Shown here in pieces: positions 58,900-64,000 of a stretch of DNA of 64,000 bases. The DNA lies in NCBI RefSeq assembly GCF_019966535.1, contig NZ_JAIMID010000004.1, positions 124,001 to 188,000 of the forward strand, in the 5' to 3' direction. Source of the stretch: Mesobacterium pallidum (lineage in GTDB: Bacteria > Pseudomonadota > Alphaproteobacteria > Rhodobacterales > Rhodobacteraceae). The first letter of the stretch is position 1; every line of letters begins with the position of its first letter. A model generated the notes under the pieces. That model was given only the letters and a program-made list of their open reading frames with translations. It searched no databases and was not told where the DNA came from. A program made the position numbers and the translations under genes.

Positions 58900-61899
58900 A
58901 TGACAGCCTCTGACGCTTTGCCCCGCATCGACTTCGACCACGGACCCGAGGGGCGCGACACGCTCGACCTCGCCGCAGAGGCGGGGCGGATCCGGGCGAT
59001 TGCCGATCACCTCGGTGGCCGGATCGCAGCCGGCGAGGCCGTGGTGCTGGTCGGACCCGTCGGGCGCGACCTGGTGCTGGCATGGTACGCGGTGGGCCTC
59101 GCGGGCGGCTGTCCGCTGGTGTTGCCGCACCGGGACGAGATGATCCGCCCCGGGCCGTTCGGCCGCCTGCTGTCGCGCGCGCTGCAGGGCAGCGGGGCCA
59201 CGCTTGTGGTCGGGCCCGAGGACATCGCGGCCGAGCTTCCGGACGCGGTCTCGTTGGTGTCCCATGCCGAGTTGGCGGCGCTGCAGCCCGTTGACGGGGC
59301 GACCTTTGCGCTGTCCTTGCCCGACCTCTGGGCGACCACGTTGCCCAGCCGCGGCCGCCCGCCCGAGGCGGTGCGGATCGCGGCCCCCGACCTGGCGCTG
59401 CGGCTCGAGGCGCTGATCGCGGGGCTGGGCCTGCAAGGCGCGGCCGAGACGATCTGCGTGGCCCGGCCGCTGTTTGACCTGGCTGGCATGGTCTACGGAT
59501 TGGCTCTGCCATTGCTGGCCGGTGCCCGGGTCGTCCTGGTCACCCCCGGCCGCGCCGAGACCACGGCCGAGACGCTGGCGCAGGCGCTGGCCCGACACGC
59601 GGTGACGACCGCGGTCCTGCCCGGGCGTGCCTTTGCCGCCCTGTCGCCGGAGGAGGGCGTGCCCGGTCTGCCGCCCGTCCGGCGCTGGATCTACGCCAAT
59701 GATCGCGGCCCGGTGCCGCCGCTGGCCAATTTCTGCGCCCGGCGCGCGATCGACCCGGCCTCAGTCGCGCTCAGCTTCGAGCTGGCCGAATGCGGCGGCC
59801 CGGTGACCCTGGCCCCGGCGCTGGTGGTGCAGGAAGGCGAAGAGGGCGCGGCCCTGTCCTTCGGCCCGGCACTGCCCGGCTGCGCGCTGTCCGTGTCGGA
59901 CGAGGGCGAGGTCGTGGTCGCGGTGGGGGGGGCAGCGCCCGTGTCCTCTGGTTATCTGGGCCGGCTCGAAGGGGCAGAGGTCCTGGTGACCGGCCGCAAG
60001 GCCGCCCAGGCCGACCAGTTCGAGTCGGTCAACGGACGACCGCAGGGTGCCGGCGGCCAACGCCGACCGAACCGCCCCCAGCGCGAGGGGCGCGAGTTGG
60101 AAGAGGCGGATGCCGGGGCCATGGCACGCGGCGCGCGCCCCGACCGTCCGCAGCGCGGCCCGCGTCCCGACGGGATGCCGCCGCGGGACCGGCCGCAGCG
60201 CGGCCCGCAGTCCGAACGACCCGATCGCCCCGCCCGTCCGCTTCGCGCGGACCGGCCCGAGGGCCCGCCGCAGGGGGCGCGTCCCGATCGCCCGGACCGG
60301 CCCGACCGGCCGCAGCGTCCGAACCGCGCAGAGGGCGCGGAAGCGCCCGTCCGCCCACAGCGTGAGGGGCGCCCCGAGCGTCCGGCCCGCGGCGACCGTC
60401 CCGAGCGCCCCGAGCGTCCGGGCCGCGGCGACCGGTCCGAGCGCCCCGAGCGCCCCGAGCGGCCCGGTCGCGGTGAACGGCCTGACCGGCCCGGCCGCGG
60501 TGATCGGCCTGGACGGCTGGGCCGCGGCGAACGGCCCGAGCGTCCGGCCCGTGGAGAACGGCCCGAAGGGTGGGGCCGCGCCGGGACCCGTCCGCAGCTG
60601 GATCCCTGGCCGAAGCGCGAGGACATCCCGGACATTGCCCGCCGCGCCACCGAGGGCGACATCGGCGCCATGTCGCGCGAGACTGCGATCACCTTCGTCA
60701 CCGAATGCCTGACCCGTGCGCTGGACGAGACCGATGATCCGCATGACACCGCAGTTGCGGCCGTCCGGTTCGCGGTCTATCGCCGCCGCTACCCGGTCGC
60801 GCTGGGTTTGATCGACACGCTGCCCGAGGCGATCGCCCAGCAGCACACCGTCATGTCACTCAAGTCGATGGCCCTGGCGATGGGGGATCCCGACGTTTAT
60901 GCGGCCCATCTGGCCGAGATGCGCGCGCGGTTCGGCCGGGTCCGCGAGGGCGAGCCGGGCGGGCGTGCTGAGAGGGCTCTGGGGCCGGACGATCTGCGCG
61001 GCTTTTTCGCCGATGGCGAGATCCCGGATGGCCCCCTGATCGACGTGCTGAAGGCAATCGATTTCGAGGAGGCCGGCAAGAGCCATTCCGACCAGCGCAT
61101 CCGGCGTCTGTTCGCGCTGCGCGACCCGGGCGAGGACCCCGAAGATTTTGAGCGCCGCACGCAATGGGGGGCCGCGGTCACGCGTTTTGTCACGGCGCTG
61201 CGGCGGATGCGGAACGTGAACGGCGACCGGGAATGGCGCAAGATCGGACGGTTGGTGGAAGAGAACTGGGAACTGCTCGAGGCGCCCGATTTCTCGCCTA
61301 TCCGCGCGGCCGTGGACGCGGGCCAGCCGATCGTGATCGTCTCGGCCCACACCAGCACCAACGTGGCCATGCCGACGGATTCGTATGTCAAACTGGGTCT
61401 GCCGGTGGTGCGCGTCACCAATTACGGCAACACGAATCCGAACAGCAGCCTGCTGGAATCCTACGTGGTGCAGGGCGACGAGGGGCCGGCGCAATTTCTC
61501 AAGCTGGCCAAGCGGATCCGCAAGGAGCAGATCGTCGTCGTGATCTTCCCCGATGGCGCCAAGTCCGATGAGCCGACCTTCCTGAACGTGGCCGGCCGCG
61601 AGATACCCATCGGCCCGGGCGCCGAGACACTGGCCTGGAGCGGCAAGGCGCGGGTGTTCTGGGTGTCGACCTATTGGTCCGGCTCGGGCTTCCGCACCGG
61701 CGTGATCGAGGGCCCCGATGCCGCGACCGCCGAAAGCCGCGAGGCCTTTGCCGAGGCCTACCAGTCGTTCTACGCCGACCGGTTGACCGAGATCGTGACT
61801 GGCCCGCCCGAGGATATCGGCACCGGCGGTGGCTTCATCCCGCTGATCGCGCGGCCCTCGGACGAGGAGAAGGCGCAGCGCCAGGAGCGCCGGCGATGA
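58900..61899 (+). CDS. Chimera: AMP-binding-like domain, Arg/Pro-rich linker, LpxL-like acyltransferase domain
   Basis: A 999-residue protein. Residues 1 to about 370 resemble the N-terminal domain of acyl-CoA/AMP ligases (GEAVVLVGPVGRDLVLAWYAV, GLALPLLAGARVVLVTPG) but lack the usual P-loop and the C-terminal lid with its catalytic Lys. Residues about 375-567 are low-complexity Arg/Pro/Asp/Glu/Gly with tandem RPERP and GRGDRP units. Residues about 570-780 are helical. Residues about 800-990 look like an LpxL/DUF374 acyltransferase: PIVIVSAHTSTN (HxxxN where HxxxxD is usual), VVVIFPDGAKSD, VFWVSTYWSGSGF. It is probably an envelope-glycan or lipid acylation enzyme. The SGNH gene downstream overlaps by 4 bp. 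The ribosome site is weak. Confidence 0.75.
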   Translation: MTASDALPRIDFDHGPEGRDTLDLAAEAGRIRAIADHLGGRIAAGEAVVLVGPVGRDLVLAWYAVGLAGGCPLVLPHRDEMIRPGPFGRLLSRALQGSGATLVVGPEDIAAELPDAVSLVSHAELAALQPVDGATFALSLPDLWATTLPSRGRPPEAVRIAAPDLALRLEALIAGLGLQGAAETICVARPLFDLAGMVYGLALPLLAGARVVLVTPGRAETTAETLAQALARHAVTTAVLPGRAFAALSPEEGVPGLPPVRRWIYANDRGPVPPLANFCARRAIDPASVALSFELAECGGPVTLAPALVVQEGEEGAALSFGPALPGCALSVSDEGEVVVAVGGAAPVSSGYLGRLEGAEVLVTGRKAAQADQFESVNGRPQGAGGQRRPNRPQREGRELEEADAGAMARGARPDRPQRGPRPDGMPPRDRPQRGPQSERPDRPARPLRADRPEGPPQGARPDRPDRPDRPQRPNRAEGAEAPVRPQREGRPERPARGDRPERPERPGRGDRSERPERPERPGRGERPDRPGRGDRPGRLGRGERPERPARGERPEGWGRAGTRPQLDPWPKREDIPDIARRATEGDIGAMSRETAITFVTECLTRALDETDDPHDTAVAAVRFAVYRRRYPVALGLIDTLPEAIAQQHTVMSLKSMALAMGDPDVYAAHLAEMRARFGRVREGEPGGRAERALGPDDLRGFFADGEIPDGPLIDVLKAIDFEEAGKSHSDQRIRRLFALRDPGEDPEDFERRTQWGAAVTRFVTALRRMRNVNGDREWRKIGRLVEENWELLEAPDFSPIRAAVDAGQPIVIVSAHTSTNVAMPTDSYVKLGLPVVRVTNYGNTNPNSSLLESYVVQGDEGPAQFLKLAKRIRKEQIVVVIFPDGAKSDEPTFLNVAGREIPIGPGAETLAWSGKARVFWVSTYWSGSGFRTGVIEGPDAATAESREAFAEAYQSFYADRLTEIVTGPPEDIGTGGGFIPLIARPSDEEKAQRQERRR

Positions 61900-62615
61900 C
61901 CCGGCGGCTTTGGAAGGCACTGACCGGCGCGGCGATGCTGCTGTTGGCGAGCCTCGGCACCGCGCTGCCCGGGACGCCGGCGTTCGCGCAGGACTGTGCC
62001 GTGCCGGCGCTGCGGCCCCAGAACCTGCCCATGATCGCCCAGCGGCAGGCCCGGTCCGAGGAAACGCTGCGCGCCGGCAATTACCAGGTGCTGGCGGTGG
62101 GCGATTCCATCGTGCGGCGCTGGCCGCCGCGGCTGCTGTCGCAGGCACTTGGCGGCCGGGTGACGAATGCGGCCGTGGGCGGCGACGGGATCAGCGACGT
62201 GCTCGACCGGCTGAACCGGCTTGGCGAGGTGCCCGGCGCGGCCGGCGTGACGCGGGTGTTCCTGGGCGCGGCCTCGAACGACCTGCGCCGCGGGGCCGAG
62301 CCCTGCGAGGTGCTGACCGGCACGCGCCAGGCCGTCGCGCGGCTGAAGCAGCTGTTCCCCAATGCCGACATCGTGGTCTCGGGCCTGCTGCCGCGCAAGG
62401 GCGGCACAAGGCTGGGGCAGGCCAAGGACGAGATGAACCGCCTGCTGGCGCGGAACGCGGACGAGATCGGCTATACGTTCGTGCCCATCGGGCGGCAGAT
62501 CCGGGCGCAGTGCCCCGATCTTGACAATTGTCGACTGTTCAGTCGCAACGATGGCGCGCATCCGACGCCCGATGCCTACGTGGACATCTCGCAAGAGGTG
62601 CGCGAAGGTCTCTAA
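61896..62615 (+). CDS. Secreted SGNH/GDSL hydrolase
   Basis: A 239-residue esterase with a signal peptide (RRLWKALTGAAMLLLASLG to AFAQDC). SGNH blocks: Ser in LAVGDSIVRRW, Gly in AAVGGDGISD, Asn in LGAASNDLRRG and the Asp-His pair in DGAHPTPDAY. Four cysteines in the mature part (CAVP, PCEV, QCPD, NCRL) suggest disulfides, fitting the periplasm. The ATG overlaps the stop of the acyltransferase chimera. The pairing suggests acyl-group addition and removal on an envelope polymer. Confidence 0.85.
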   Translation: MTRRLWKALTGAAMLLLASLGTALPGTPAFAQDCAVPALRPQNLPMIAQRQARSEETLRAGNYQVLAVGDSIVRRWPPRLLSQALGGRVTNAAVGGDGISDVLDRLNRLGEVPGAAGVTRVFLGAASNDLRRGAEPCEVLTGTRQAVARLKQLFPNADIVVSGLLPRKGGTRLGQAKDEMNRLLARNADEIGYTFVPIGRQIRAQCPDLDNCRLFSRNDGAHPTPDAYVDISQEVREGL

Positions 62616-62725
62616 GGGCCTATGGGGGCCGTGAAAAAGACAAGTGTCCGTGCTAATCTGGCCAAGCTGGCCCAGCATGGAGCGACAGCAGACAGGCTGG
62701 CTGAGGGGCCGGCCGACAGGAAGTG

Positions 62726-64000
62726 ATGGAAGAGACCGTGACGGACAAGCCGGATATCGAGACCGAACCGCACGAGGCGGCGCCGATGGTCTTCTCCGTT
62801 GCCTTGAGGACGCTCGAAGGCGGGCCGCTTGTCGCCTTGCTCGAGCTTTACGCCGCGCATGGGCTGGCCGCGGAAGAACCCGACCAGACCTACTACCTGG
62901 CCGCCGACGTCTCGCGCGAGATCGGGCGCTCTGACCTGGCGCTGAAATACCTCGAAGAAGGGAGCGCGCGGTTCGGGGACAGCCCCGTGCTGTGCGAGAA
63001 GATCGGCTTTTCCGCGCTGGACCTTGGCGATCTCGAGCGGGCCGAGGCCGCGTTCCGCAAGGGGACCGAGATCGACCCGGGCTTTGCGCCCAACTGGTTC
63101 GGTCTTTGCGTCGCGCTGAACGCGCTTGGCCGCAAGGCCGAGGCGGTGCGGGCCGCCGGGCCCGTGCTGGCCTGGGAGGACCGCTACGACCCGGTCGGCT
63201 TTGCCCGCCTGGTGACCGAGCTGGCCGAGACCGAGTATTCCGGCGGCGCCCGGGCCACGCTCGTGGATCTCTACGGTTTTCTGCATGCGCGCGGCGGCGA
63301 CGACCTGGCGACCGTGCGCTACGCCGACATCCTGCTCAAGCTGGGCCGCGCGGCCGAGGCGCGCCGCGTCATCGGCCGGTTCGACCTGACCATCCCGCGC
63401 CCCGGCAAGTGGGAGACCTGCATTCTTGTCGAGGTGATGATCGCCGTTGGCGAGGTGGACGAGGCGCGCGACCTGGCCGAGTTCCTGCTGGGCGGGCCGG
63501 ATTTCCACGTGCATTTCCTGCGCACCTACCTGCGCACCCACCCCGATGTCGAGAGCGTGCGCGAAAGCCGTGGCCACGTGGCGGCGCGCTTTGCCGGGGC
63601 CGACCGCAAGGTGATGGACCTGGTGCGGGTGTCCTTTGTCTTTGCCGCGCGCGAATTCGACGTGGCCGTGAAATCCTATGCCGCCATCGGCCCCGAGGCG
63701 CGGCGCGAGCTGTGCTACGAGGCCCTGACCATGGGCTACCTGATGAACGAACGCGGGCTGACCCGCGACGCGGCCGCCATGGCCGACATCCTGGCCAAGG
63801 ACGGGCACATCAACTTCCCCGTCGCGCTGCTGCGCATCAACGTGGCCTTTGCCCAGCAGGATTACGACCTTGCCGGGACCTACCTCAAGGGGCTCGAACC
63901 GCGCGATCCGCGCGACGAGATGGAGCTGAACCTCAAGCGGTTCGAGCTGGCCTGTTTCACCGGCGATTTCGACGCCGCGCGCGATCTCGAGGGACGGCTG
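62726..64000 (+). CDS. TPR-repeat protein (partial, cut by right edge)
   Basis: The frame is open from the ATG at 62726 (aGGAag 5 nt upstream) to the end, giving 425 residues. It consists of repeated helix pairs with TPR-like spacing, for example SDLALKYLEEGSARFGDSP, DLERAEAAFRKGTEIDPGF and GRAAEARRVIGRF. There is no signal or membrane span in the visible part. It follows the SGNH gene by 110 bp on the same strand and may belong to the same envelope locus. TPR arrays of this kind accompany glycosyltransferases or polysaccharide genes, but nothing more can be said until the C-terminus is seen. Confidence 0.78.
   Translation, partial: MEETVTDKPDIETEPHEAAPMVFSVALRTLEGGPLVALLELYAAHGLAAEEPDQTYYLAADVSREIGRSDLALKYLEEGSARFGDSPVLCEKIGFSALDLGDLERAEAAFRKGTEIDPGFAPNWFGLCVALNALGRKAEAVRAAGPVLAWEDRYDPVGFARLVTELAETEYSGGARATLVDLYGFLHARGGDDLATVRYADILLKLGRAAEARRVIGRFDLTIPRPGKWETCILVEVMIAVGEVDEARDLAEFLLGGPDFHVHFLRTYLRTHPDVESVRESRGHVAARFAGADRKVMDLVRVSFVFAAREFDVAVKSYAAIGPEARRELCYEALTMGYLMNERGLTRDAAAMADILAKDGHINFPVALLRINVAFAQQDYDLAGTYLKGLEPRDPRDEMELNLKRFELACFTGDFDAARDLEGRL

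Noticed and set aside
62612..63808. 398-codon open frame on the minus strand
   Set aside because: The plus-strand frame from 62726 shows a TPR pattern and a ribosome site and stays open to the window edge; the minus frame is its shadow.

Overview
The window is a high-GC stretch of chromosome from an alphaproteobacterium, most likely a Rhodobacteraceae (Roseobacter/Rhodobacter-like) organism. The evidence is codon bias, protein similarity recalled from memory, and a [NiFe]-hydrogenase cluster whose gene order equals that described for Rhodobacter capsulatus. No rRNA, transposase, integrase, phage gene or CRISPR array was seen. One tRNA (Tyr, GTA) is present.

Positions 1-14.9 kb are mostly housekeeping: the N-terminal part of a large single-span membrane protein running off the left edge, two tandem SIMPL-domain periplasmic proteins, metY, a ribbon-helix-helix protein with a striking operator array shared with metY, a GT-A type glycosyltransferase, tRNA-Tyr, an RlmB-type rRNA methyltransferase, a winged-helix/alpha-beta hydrolase fusion, a Prx5-type peroxiredoxin, lipA and a D-lactate/glycolate-type FAD oxidase. 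A 2655-residue RTX protein fills 15.1-23.1 kb. Next come glucokinase with a LacI-type regulator, uvrA, a secreted protein, a DUF2892/Crp pair, and a valine-catabolism operon in which the 3-hydroxyisobutyryl-CoA hydrolase and 3-hydroxyisobutyrate dehydrogenase are fused in one frame. Adenine deaminase follows, then an RTX protein whose N-terminal domain looks like the integrin-beta I domain.

Positions 38.4-57.9 kb hold a complete uptake-hydrogenase locus, all on the + strand: hupT-hupU-hupV-hypF-hupS-hupL-(small ORF)-hupC-hupD-hupF-hupG-hupH-hupJ-hupK-hypA-hypB-hupR-hypC-hypD-hypE. HupUV (H2 sensor), HupT (kinase) and HupR (regulator) would control hupSLC through a TTG-N5-CAA box upstream of hupS. 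HupS carries the six cysteines of the oxygen-tolerant proximal cluster, while HupU does not. HypA-F and HupD-K provide Ni/Fe(CN)2CO insertion, proteolysis and small-subunit maturation. A strong terminator after hupC suggests that the accessory genes have their own promoter.

Positions 57.9-64 kb contain a long leader region, a small acidic-tailed protein, a 999-residue chimera (degenerate AMP-binding-like domain, Arg/Pro-rich disordered linker, LpxL-like acyltransferase), an overlapping SGNH esterase and a TPR protein cut by the right edge.

A family of intergenic repeats (hairpin plus a core resembling TATTTatggaaAGATGAAg) occurs at four places. All family assignments come from motif reading without database searches.
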